The notes below the pieces were generated by a model. The model had not been told where the DNA came from. It searched no databases and worked only from the letters and a program-made list of their open reading frames with translations. Both the position numbers and the translations under genes were made by a program. A DNA stretch of 64,000 nt. Source: Oidiodendron maius Zn (taxonomy: Eukaryota; Ascomycota; Leotiomycetes; Myxotrichaceae). Location of the stretch: contig KN832879.1 of assembly GCA_000827325.1 (NCBI GenBank), forward strand, positions 372,001 through 436,000, given 5' to 3'. Shown here piece by piece: positions 24,540 to 34,248 of this stretch; the first letter of the stretch is position 1, and every line of letters begins with the position of its first letter.

Positions 24540-25125
24540 CTTTGCTTCAATACTGAGACTGTTATGATTCTGCTCCTGTATAGTATATCGCCACTCATGT
24601 CCCTACTGAAGCCAACCCTCGAATCGGTGCTAGATGACGGGGTTAACGAATCTAATTCTCATATGGTCAAGCGCGGCCCAACCCCAAAGGCTGCCGGCAC
24701 ATTGATGTACATAGCGACACCGTTTTTCCTCTGGCAGTTGGCCATCTACCTTTCTTCGCCAATAAGACATGCCACCAGAATACAAGTGAAAACCACACCG
24801 ATCATGCCGAGGGAGAAGCTATAGTAGACGGGATAGACCAGCAACACTTTAAAGAAGCTATAGTATATCCCGTAAATGAGAGCAGTATACAGATTCACGA
24901 ACGCGATAGCTAGATCCTTGATGGTAATCTCAAGGGACTTGATGATGGCATCGATAGAGATAGCAGAAGATCAAAGGTTCTTCTGATCAATCTCGGACTG
25001 AGAGCGGAGACGGTGGTCGCCTATTAGCTTGCAGAGACGCCTGGTATGGCGAAGAAGGATGTTGGGTGTAGAGGTCTCAGGAAGAAGCATGAACATCAGA
25101 AGAAATAGCGGACCGGTTACAGATT
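24540..25125 (-). pseudogene. Decayed MFS multidrug transporter
   Basis: On the minus strand, pieces of a fungal DHA1-type drug:H+ antiporter are readable in several frames: TGPLFLLMFMLLPETSTPN, then RSQSEIDQKNL, then IKDLAIAFVNLYTALIYG and YYSFSLGMIGVVF. These correspond to the central loop and following helices of the family. Frames are interrupted by stops and shifts, and the N-terminal half is absent; the match begins abruptly near 25125, next to a simple repeat. It is a truncated, non-functional remnant. The substrate class follows from the LPETS...NILLR loop of this family and is inference. Confidence 0.7.
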
Positions 25126-25234
25126 TTATAGCCAAGGAAAATTATACTCAGGCTGGCTAAAATGCTGTCAAAAATCACACCTATCGGCACGCTTGGTACA
25201 AGGACGAGTGATGAAATCTGGTTGTTTGTAGGTT

Positions 25235-25290
25235 TGATTGATTGATGATTGATTGATTTATTCCTTACTCTTTTTAGCGCCTTGGCGCTA
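25235..25290. repeat. GATT/ATTG simple repeat plus perfect hairpin
   Basis: A GATT-type tetranucleotide tract at 25235-25260 is followed by a perfect inverted repeat TAGCGCC-TT-GGCGCTA at 25275-25290. Such a tail-plus-hairpin could mark the end of a mobile element, abutting the broken transporter, but no element body is identified. Confidence 0.5.
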
Positions 25291-25874
25291 TGTAGAGAAC
25301 GGCTATTTACAGACTAGCAGCATTGGGAGACCTTTTCCAACCTATTATTAAGCCAAGATCAAAAACAAACCAATAAGAAAGAGATGCCGTAGGGGCTAAT
25401 TTAAAATATAAAAATATAAAATGCAGACGCCATCTAACCAGTCCACCGCCTTTAGTACTGTTTATTTCCTATATTATTCTGTTCACTTAGCTAAGGTTGT
25501 TTGTAGGGAGTCCTAGAGAATCGAGAGCTAAATATATAGTGGACCTATACAAGTCACGTGCCACAACGTGCCCTCCCCTTATAAGTTCTCTTCTAGAGAA
25601 GTAGCAAAAGAAAGAAAAGACAAGCTAAACTAAAGTACAGGCTGCAACCGCTGTTATAGGGTACAAAACCCGATAGGAAAAAATTTCCCCTAGAGTGCGT
25701 ATTAAACCGTAATGGCAGATCACCAATTGTCAAGAGCCGCGGATGGTGTCGCGGGCACAGGAACGGGCCCAGGAGTGGCAGGTGTTACCGATACAGGAAG
25801 TGGGGGTATTGCCGGAACTGGTGGTGCTACTCGGGGAGGCATAGCACCCAAAGCATGGAGATTGTCTGGATGAT

Positions 25875-27478
25875 CGCAGTTCTTGGCAATGTGTTTTGTG
25901 GATCCACACAGGCTACCGATGTAAGAAGAATACGCAGGGTTGCAATAAGATTCGTCCCTCCTGTTCTAGATGCTCCAGGTTGTATACGTTACAATTGCGA
26001 ACCCGAGCATTAAACTGATTATATATAGACTTGGGGTGAAATGCACCTACCTGAAGAGCTCCGAAACTAGTCGGACTGGCGCTGTACTTGCCACTTCCCC
26101 AAAGTTTCCGCCTGCGCCAACTAGCCTCTGGAGCTCTCTTCAATCTCTTAGCAGAGATGATCAAATCACCAGTCAAGCACTGGGTTTTTAGCGAGGTATC
26201 CGAGAAAGAGGGTGAGGTTGATATGATACTTACTTTTGTACTTTTCACGAGTCTCTCCCAATCATCGACAAGGACGTATTCTATGGCCAATTGCGACATG
26301 AGCCGACGACCACTAATTTTGCGACCCTGCTCAGCTCCATGATTGTCATAGCTCACTTGTCGTCTCGAACAGCTGACAAAGCTCAAATACTCCACGCTGT
26401 ATTTTCGGTACTGAAGGGGATCTTTTCCCTATTGCAAGCTACCGGGAAGGTGTCAGTCGAGCTTATCCAGGCCGGAGTTCTGATCACGTCATATGAATTC
26501 TGTCAAGCCCTTGGGAAGGATGCATGGTTAGGTTTGCAACGAAGAGATATCTCTGGTGGGGCATAGTAGTGGTCGAAAGGTATGATTCACCCAAACTAAT
26601 GCCACCATTTGTGATAATCTCAAGCGCCGTACTTAATGATTTCAGAGCTATTGCGGCCGAATATGATTACAACAATCTCCCTTTCGCTTCTCAAGACCTA
26701 GAATTGGCTGATGTGCTACCTACGCCGGTCCTGTCTGACGAGGAGTATCATCGAGTCTCTGATGACCTTGTCCTCCCAAGCATGGTCAAACAGGGGAAGC
26801 CCGAGTTACTGAGCCGTGAATTTACACGCATGAGTCGGTTGAGAGCACCGTCCAAGCTACATATCTCTCAAGCTTAGTCATGGAACATATTACTATCAGC
26901 TATGACGACCATAATTTGAGAGATGAGGAGTTCAAGAATCTTGACATTGCTTTGCACTCGTTTTGTTCGGCCCTAATACCTCCTCCAGAGAAGGCTACTG
27001 GTCGATACTGTGGCTCGTTCGGAGTACGCACAAGGTAATTCTGTCCTGAAATTTGATTTCAGCTTCTTAATAATATGTGCAGTGCTACTCTTGCTCTTCA
27101 TACACATTATTTGTCCTTAGGAGAGCAGGAAGGAAATTTCGAGCTGGTTTCGGAGTCCATTCAAGCACTTCGAGGTGTGGTAAGGACGATGACTCTAAGC
27201 GCAAGAACTGCTATGACCCGCGAGCCTTTCGACTTAGATAGAAGAGCCATTTGGACGCACCGCCTCTTTGCTAAGTCGGCATTCCTGCACATAAAATATA
27301 ATGCCGGCGACGAGAAGTGGGAATCCGATCTTGAAGCACTCAAACAATATTTACATTACTTCGCACCGAGAGATAAGATACATGGTACGTCCCACTGCAA
27401 AAGCGAGGAAATTGGAGCTAATGTAATTTTGCACTCGTCTAGAAAATTACCTTCGAGAGATTAAATCATTCCAGTAAA
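25875..27478 (+). pseudogene. Decayed Zn2Cys6 transcription factor
   Basis: Recognisable pieces in order: a zinc cluster split by an intron at 25979-26028 (TGYRCKK, GCNKIRPSCSRCSRLGVKC), a fungal-trans-like segment (LPIIDKDVFYGQL), the LWWGIVVVERY block, and C-terminal blocks (LDIALHSFCSALIPPPEKAT, ESDLEALKQYLHYFAPRD). The cluster has only five of the usual six cysteines: the first is missing, consistent with loss of one codon before Tyr-Arg-Cys. No start codon leads in frame into the zinc cluster, and the frame stops at 26189 before the middle domain resumes in another frame. Some breaks could be unrecognised introns, but together these point to a non-functional gene. A Gly-rich frame starting at 25712 lies in a different frame just upstream. 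Confidence 0.65.
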
Positions 27479-27479
27479 C

Positions 27480-28316
27480 CTAAAATGGAAGGCTTGCGAA
27501 GTGCTATTATTCTGTACTCTCTTGCGGCTTCGAGCTGAGAAACTTGTTTAAATATACTGCTAGTATCGAGATGCTTACCATTTATTTGGAAGATTGGAGC
27601 ATATTATGATTATGGAGGAAGATGTCTCCTCTCAATCCTCTACTTATACGCCTATTGATGCCGCATTATTAACTCCAAGGGACAAGATTTAGTTAATCTT
27701 TAAAAAGGGGTATACGAGAAATTGACTTTGTTAAAGATTACGATATAGTAGGCAAAGGTGTATTGGGGTTCCACGGTCTAGGACTCTACCTTGCATTGGA
27801 GTCTCGTCAGCGGATGTAGGCGGAATGGGTTCTGGGAATTTAAGGATTCATAAAGACTCCCTCTTAAGTCATATATTTGCGATCAAATAATGGTCAATTA
27901 GATATAAAAAGTAAGTTTACACAGGAAACCTAGACTGGGACTACCTTGAAATCTATACCATCAGGATCAAATGGCATTGTCACGTGATATAGTTCAAGAT
28001 GATGCAGGCGCCATCAGAATAATTGTAGTCCGGCAATACTAGGAACATCAAAAATGGATGAAATTTAAAGTGTATATGAAAGGAGAAGAGTTGGTCCAAG
28101 AATTCAATACTAATACTACACGTACAGTACTAAAGAGATCACAAACGAGCAGAACAGGAACGCTAGACCCAAGTAGGATTACGGATAGGACTGGCTTAAC
28201 GACACGTGACCGTGTCAACCTCACGCGGGGCAAGGACGGGCATTTTCATTGTCAGTAAGAGCCTTCTTGCCTTCTTTCGTTCTTATTCTAGTATCAAGAT
28301 CCGTACCATATCTAAA
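27480..28316. other. Intergenic, accessory island to cluster regulator
   Basis: AT-rich 5' part with no gene. The last 120 bases upstream of the C2H2 gene contain CACGTG near 28202 and a GCGGGGC near 28226. No repeat recognised. Confidence 0.4.
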
Positions 28317-30718
28317 ATGGCGGCAGATGCTCGTCACTATTGCGATTATCCGTCTTGTGACAAGAGTTTCCGGCGTATGGAACATCTGAAGCGACATCAA
28401 CTGAATCGTCCGTTTTCACCTTCCAACCCCACATCAAATTGCTCATTATCACAGATACGAACCGCACAATCCAGTGTCCAAAGTGTTCTCGAATATTTTA
28501 CAGGAATGACCTATTGCAGCGCCATCTGACTCTAAAGCACCGAAGAGGTCAAAGAAAGAGCGTCAGTCTAGAAGAATCCAGCTTGAATAGAGACTTTCCG
28601 TTAGACCCTGGCTCTTCTAATAGACAAAATGAGAACTTAACAAGCAATACGGACTGCGAACCACTGGGAAGTGCGGAGCATGCTCTTCAAAACACTCATC
28701 TCACTCAAGGAGGATCTGGCATCTCTCCTTTATCTAGTTTATCTTCTGACCAGCCGGACCTACTAATGATCCGATCACCCGTGCCTTTCTCTCCTTTTAC
28801 TCTTGAGAATAATGGGCATAATTATAACTGGGCATATCAGCCCTCTTCAGACCCGGCTTCAAGCTCTGCTATCCATGGATTGGAGACAAATCATAACCTC
28901 AGCCAAAACCCAGTCAGTCATTCTACGACTCCCTTATTGGCACAATTAACGCCTGTAGGCCTCTCATGATGCTCTATTTGAGCCTGTAATACTACAAGAG
29001 TTCTATTTAACTCCAGAAACGCATCAAGAGCTCTTGTCACTCATACCAGTCAGTGCTACAGTCCAGCTGTATAGCCTAATTTTGAGCTCACATATATGAT
29101 TAGGTTGGAAATGGGAGCTCCTTAAATACGCTTGATGAGTTTATACGAGTTCTTGATATGGCTGTTAGCCGTCTAGCCGATTCACTGCCTATACTTCATC
29201 GCCCTACTCTCAACTTTGAGTTTCTTCATCGGGAGCTGAGTGCTTCTATCTTATGCTTTGGCCTGCTAGCGTCAGATCAACCCGATTTTCATGAAATTGG
29301 GTGTTCTCTTTTGCATCGCCTCCGAGAAGACATTATTCTGGTACGTCGATTGTCCAAGTAAAATGGTGTTGCACTAACTCTTCGTAGTTCACTCATAACA
29401 ACACTATAACGATGGAGCAAGTATGGGTTCTGCAAGCAATGTAATTTTCTGTATCTCGTCTAATTCAATTGCGCACTTTACTAACATCTCATAGGTTGAT
29501 TCTAGAATTCGGCGGAATGTTTTACGCAAATAGAAAGGCCATGGAACTTAGCGATATTTTCCATGGTACAATGGTGACACTGGCACGGCGGCTGGGGATT
29601 TTTGAACCAAGTTACGAGCCAGCCCGTCCATCTTCGAGCCTTTCTCATGATACTCGATGGTTAGAGTGGATACATAAAGAAAGCCTGAAAAGGTAAGAAC
29701 AAATGAGATAAGCTGAGCTAAGCAGCTGATATTATTAGACTTGCGTACTTTATATTTGTGCTGGATGTGAAACACGCGTTACTTTTCGGCCATGACCGCA
29801 GCATGTAAGTTTCATGAATTCCAGTCTCAGAGAAAATGATTTTCTGACAGATTCAGCTTCTCTGTCTTCGCCATCAAGTTAGATCTCCCTTGCGACAATC
29901 GAGAATGGGGAGCTGTTGGAGCTCATGAATGGAATGCTGTCATACCGTCCTTAGTATCCGGCCGCCTGAAATGCCATGAAATCCACAATACTCTACTCTT
30001 CTCTCAAGAACCAGACGTTGATTTACCGTACCTCGATGCTCTCGGTGCTTATATTGTGTTTGCAGGACTTTCGTCAATTACCATGGATTTCCTCCAACGC
30101 CATCACGAACCATTCTTTGACCGTGATAAGGCTATACGACGCTTATGTCACGCATTAAGTGCCATTCACGAGAGGCTAAGCTCTACTCCAGAAAGCAAAG
30201 TGAAAGACCACGCTCAGATGATATATTATGTCTCATTAATATCACTATATACACCTCTGGACGACCTGGAGAGGGCTGCAAACTCTGGTTATTCCTTGAC
30301 CGGATTGACTCCTAAGCAACAGACCCGCTCGGCTATAGTTCGTTTGCTAACGCGGAACAAAGTTGAAGTTAAGTCTGCTCGACATGCCACATGCCTCCTT
30401 CGAATATATATCCCGGAAGATTTAAGAATTTCCTCACCTTACGAAAGTTCTGGATTGTATCTAGCCACTCTCACCCTTTGGGCGTACCTAACGGGGAAAG
30501 GTTACGATCATGAAAGTCCAATGCTTCCTTCCAATAACACCGATATAGAGGCCTTAAATGCGATGGAAATCTCACTTGAGGATTCAGATATGGCTGCATG
30601 TGGTAAGCACTGGCGAACACTTGTTCAACACGTTGCGGACCGTTTGGGCAAAAAATATAATGAGAATGCGCGAGAGTACAGCCAAGTATTGCACTCTCTC
30701 ATTGATATTACAATATAG
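28317..30718 (+). CDS. C2H2 zinc-finger / fungal-trans regulator, candidate cluster regulator
   Basis: Exons 28317-28407, 28455-28954, 29001-29048, 29104-29340, 29388-29440, 29495-29692, 29739-29804 and 29851-30718 give 686 residues in frame. Finger 1 is C-x4-C-x12-H-x3-H and its last His is created by the first splice; finger 2 is C-x2-C-x12-H-x4-H (CPKCSRIFYRND). A Ser/Asn-rich linker follows, then a fungal-specific regulator domain (DMAVSRLADSLPILHRPTLN, then FVLDVKHALLF). Such two-finger proteins activate catabolic gene sets. It lies directly beside the six-gene cluster at 30.8-42.2 kb, so it is a natural candidate for the factor that reads the shared TGCGGGATG sites; that link is inference. 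The intron ending at 29000 would use an unusual GAG acceptor, so that junction is uncertain. Confidence 0.8.
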
Positions 30719-30804
30719 CAATCTCATTTTATTGAGCCAACCAAATTAAATTGTCTCGTGAGCCATTTGTATCTGTCTACACCGAAGCCATCGCCTTTTT
30801 ATGA

Positions 30805-31997
30805 CTATTCATCACCATGCTATATTCAGTTACATTAGCTAAGATCATGTGTATTGAAGAGCAGCTTACGAAAACTGTGACTCCCCATGGCGGCGAGCAG
30901 TATCGCTCCCCTTTCTCTAAGAAATAAATCTTTTCCATCTCTTCTTTAGTCAAGTTGACAACTTCAAAGTTGTTTGTAATTCTGGAGGGAGTGACAGACT
31001 AGGTCGTCAGCTAAAATTAAAAATTAGTGGTACCAAACATACTTTAGGAAGGACACTATGGCCGGACTGAATGCCCCAGGATACTATTGCTGCACATGGA
31101 TCGCAGCTGTGAGCCGCTGCAATTTCCAGAACTGCAAGCTCTGTTTTGACTGTTGAACCAGTTGAACCGAGCCTACAAATATCAGTGAAGTGGTCCGAGG
31201 CAAATGAGCAGTGTCTTACGGAGAATATCCGGTTACGTGAATTCCATTAGCAGCACAATATGCCTTAAGCTTTCTCTGCTGCAAGTATGGATGCAGTTCC
31301 ACCTGATTTACTGCAGGAGTTATCTTGCAAGTCTGTCGCAAAATTTCAAGATTTGTGATATCGAAATTTGCAACTCCAATTGCCCGAACCTTGCCACTCT
31401 CGAGCAGTTTCTCCATTGATGTCCAAGTCTTCGTGAAATGGTAATCATGGAGGTCACGAGTGCCATCCGGCCTTAGAGGAAAATTTGGAGGGTTTCCAGC
31501 CGGATTCATTGCAACCGGCCTGATTGGAGCGTAAGTATAGTGTCCCTAGATATAAGTCTATACTAACCAGTGCATTAAGTAGAGATCGAGATAATCAACT
31601 CCAAGCTGTTTCAGAGATAAGTCGAGATTTTCTTCCACTCTGGAATGATAAGTGCTCCATCTGTTTATTGAAATACAGTTAGCTTTTCATTACTTATTCT
31701 AAAGCCCCACCTTACAATTTAGTGGTCAAGAATATAGATTCTCTTTTCACCCCACTGTCTCTAATTGCCCGCCCCACGTCTGTCTCATTCCCGTATATCT
31801 TCAATTTTTGTCAGAGGAATTGCAATGAGCATGTTACAGATGAAATTTACCCATGCCGTGTCAATATGCCTGTATCCAGTTTCCAAAGCCGTTTTCACAG
31901 AATTATATGCATCTTCTGGAGACGATTTCCAAGTTCCGAAGCCGACAGCGGGAATGGCCGTGCCATTACTGAGTTTGAAGGTACGCTCTTTCAACAT
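30805..31997 (-). CDS. Aldo-keto reductase
   Basis: Minus-strand exons 31851-31997, 31716-31798, 31568-31660, 31220-31519, 31043-31172, 30870-30998 and 30805-30819 give 298 residues. The catalytic tetrad of the AKR family is in place: Asp46 (HIDTAW), Tyr51 (IYGNE), Lys76 (LTTKLW) and His107 (LYLMHWP). IPAVGFGTW and the NADPH-binding LPKSVTPSRI block are also present. It should reduce an aldehyde or keto group of a small carbohydrate or related carbonyl with NADPH. The last exon is only 15 nt and yields the expected VFHGDE end. It is divergently transcribed from the FAD oxidoreductase across a 406-base promoter carrying three TGCGGGATG sites, which ties it to the neighbouring glycan genes. Confidence 0.9.
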
Positions 31998-32403
31998 GGT
32001 GCTAAAGTTTGAAAATGGGGTGATTCATGAATTTGAGAAGCTACTTAAATAAGTATGACTGTTGTGCAAATCAAATTGCGGGATGGCCACATACAAGCTC
32101 TGCGGGATGGAATGTTGATCACATGATGTACTCTCCCTTGTATGTCCATCTTGCGAGATAAACATTTATTTAGGAGGCAATTTAGATGTCAACAGCACTA
32201 AAGAAGAAGAGAATTGGCTCTGGACTCATAATTAATACTGAATTGTGCGTTGTATAGCAATATGGGTGGCAGGTTATCATGCGGGGGTAAACCAATCTAG
32301 TGAGCCGAGCAATGCGGGATGAAATACAAATACGCCTTTACTCCAAAACAAACATATATCAATATACCATTCAACTCAATCAAAATTCTAACATTGCATC
32401 ATC
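31998..32403. promoter_or_regulatory. Divergent promoter with three TGCGGGATG sites
   Basis: Exact TGCGGGATG at 32077-32085, 32101-32109 and 32313-32321, all plus orientation, and the variant GCGGGGGTAA at 32281-32290. The sites lie 80-320 bases from both start codons. The first two are 24 bases apart, about two helical turns. Confidence 0.75.
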
Positions 32404-34077
32404 ATGATAATACAAAATCAGTTTGACTTGGTGGTCTTAGGAGCTACCCCAGGTGGTTTAGCAGCTGCAGTTGCAGCGGCACGACTGGGGAAACGGTCAT
32501 TAATATTGGAACGCACACCCTTCATAGGAGGACTTCCTGCAAATGGCCTTGGTGCAACCGATATTGCAACCAGGGGTACTACTGGAGGAATATTTTTAGA
32601 GTTCGTGCAACGGGTCAAAGCATTCTACACTGGGAAGTATGGTCCCAACTCAGACCAAGTAAGAGACTGTGATGATGGCTATCACTTTGAGCCAGCAGTC
32701 GCGGAGAGGGTTTTCAAATCCTTTCTCGCTGAACATTCAAATATTAAAGTATTGTTGAACCGCCAGTTTGACTTCGAACCCATCAATATATGTGTCCAGG
32801 ACCGCGCCATTAAGTCGATTCAAGTCACCGATCTTGAAACAGGGGTTCCCGAGACGCATAGCGGCGCCTTCTTCCTGGATGCGACCTACGAGGGAGATCT
32901 AATTGCAGCAGCTGGAGTCCCATTCTTTCTTGGAAGGGAAGGGAAAGAAGTCTATGATGAAATAGGTGCCGGGCGTATATACAAATTATGGCGTGGCCCT
33001 GAATGCGACGGAACGACCTTTGCCGGAGACAATGCGGTACAATCATACAATTATCGGCTGTGCTTGACAGATGATCCAAAGTTGCGAGTTGAAATTAAAA
33101 AACCGGAGAACTATAATCGAGAAGAATTTGCGTTACTGGTTGATGATGTGAAGTCAGGGCGTCACACGGGCGTTGATGTCATGAAGCTTTCAAAGGAACA
33201 AGTGGAGGAGAACATCAAACGTGCGAACAAGAATCTGCGACCAGTCCCAGAATTCCTCTGCGGAATCCACCGTTTATCGAGCATGGTAAAGCTACCAAAT
33301 CAGAAAGTGGATGGCAACAACCAACACTTCGCATTTATCTCCACCGATCTTCCGGAAGAAAATTGGCCATATCCGACATCTGGCTGGGCATGGCGAGACG
33401 CCTTCGCTAAAAGACTACGGTCATACACGGAAGGCCTTTTCTACTTTGCGCAGAACGATCCTGAACTGCCGCAGTGGTTCCGCATGGAATGTGCAAAGTG
33501 GGGATGGGCGAAGGACGAATACATCGAAAACGGGCATTTTCCTCGGCAGATGTACGTTAGAGAAGGTCGCAGAATGAAAGGAAAATATATCTTTACCGCC
33601 AAAGATGCTTTGCCGCTGAAGAATGGACGACCTCCAATTCATAAAGATAGTATTACTGCTAGTCACTACGCTTTAGACTCTCATGCAGTTAGAAAGCGGG
33701 AGCCAGGCAGAGCGCACCTAGACGGATTTCTGAGCTATCCATGTGCACCTTATACTGTTCCTTATGGTGTAATGGTACCGGACGCGCCGATATCGAATCT
33801 TCTTGCTCCGGTACCCGTTTCGGCAAGTCACATCGGCTTTTCAACTCTCCGGATGGAGCCGTGCTGGATGGCACTTGGGCAAGCAGCTGGAGTGGCCGCC
33901 GCAATTTGCCTTGAAGATAAAGTTGCAACTTCGGAGATCAACATCACAAAGCTTCAACAGCAGTTATTGAAACAGGGGGCTGTTTTATTTTACGATTCGA
34001 AGCTTTGGGAGGAATCCAATGCTGTCAAATTTGTCGAGATCCAACTACGGGGCCTGGAAGGCAAATCTAGTGACTAA
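32404..34077 (+). CDS. FAD-dependent oxidoreductase (FAD_oxidored family)
   Basis: Intronless, 557 residues. The N-terminus has the Rossmann FAD motif in modified form (LVVLGATPGGLAAAVAAARL, acidic ILER at the end of strand 2), then PFIGGLPANGLGATD. A DATYEGDLIAAAGVPF block and a C-terminal FSTLRMEPCWMALGQAAGVA block are characteristic of the FAD_oxidored group (PF12831 type). There is no signal peptide, so it acts inside the cell. Members of this group often occur beside polysaccharide-degradation genes in bacteria; their substrates are poorly known. The lack of introns, in contrast to the multi-exon neighbours, is compatible with horizontal origin but proves nothing. It shares its promoter with the aldo-keto reductase and is convergent with the beta-helix gene. 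Confidence 0.85.
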   Translation: MIIQNQFDLVVLGATPGGLAAAVAAARLGKRSLILERTPFIGGLPANGLGATDIATRGTTGGIFLEFVQRVKAFYTGKYGPNSDQVRDCDDGYHFEPAVAERVFKSFLAEHSNIKVLLNRQFDFEPINICVQDRAIKSIQVTDLETGVPETHSGAFFLDATYEGDLIAAAGVPFFLGREGKEVYDEIGAGRIYKLWRGPECDGTTFAGDNAVQSYNYRLCLTDDPKLRVEIKKPENYNREEFALLVDDVKSGRHTGVDVMKLSKEQVEENIKRANKNLRPVPEFLCGIHRLSSMVKLPNQKVDGNNQHFAFISTDLPEENWPYPTSGWAWRDAFAKRLRSYTEGLFYFAQNDPELPQWFRMECAKWGWAKDEYIENGHFPRQMYVREGRRMKGKYIFTAKDALPLKNGRPPIHKDSITASHYALDSHAVRKREPGRAHLDGFLSYPCAPYTVPYGVMVPDAPISNLLAPVPVSASHIGFSTLRMEPCWMALGQAAGVAAAICLEDKVATSEINITKLQQQLLKQGAVLFYDSKLWEESNAVKFVEIQLRGLEGKSSD

Positions 34078-34248
34078 AATTTATTTCAGGATCAGGATTT
34101 GAGATGAAGGGAGATTATCTTGCAGCGCATATTCCACAATAGTTGTAATTAGATTTATCACATATTCGAACCGAATTCAAATTCAAGTGTGTGTTAAGTA
34201 GTCCAATATTGAGAGCCCTGTGGTTATACTGAGAACATCAAGCTATAT

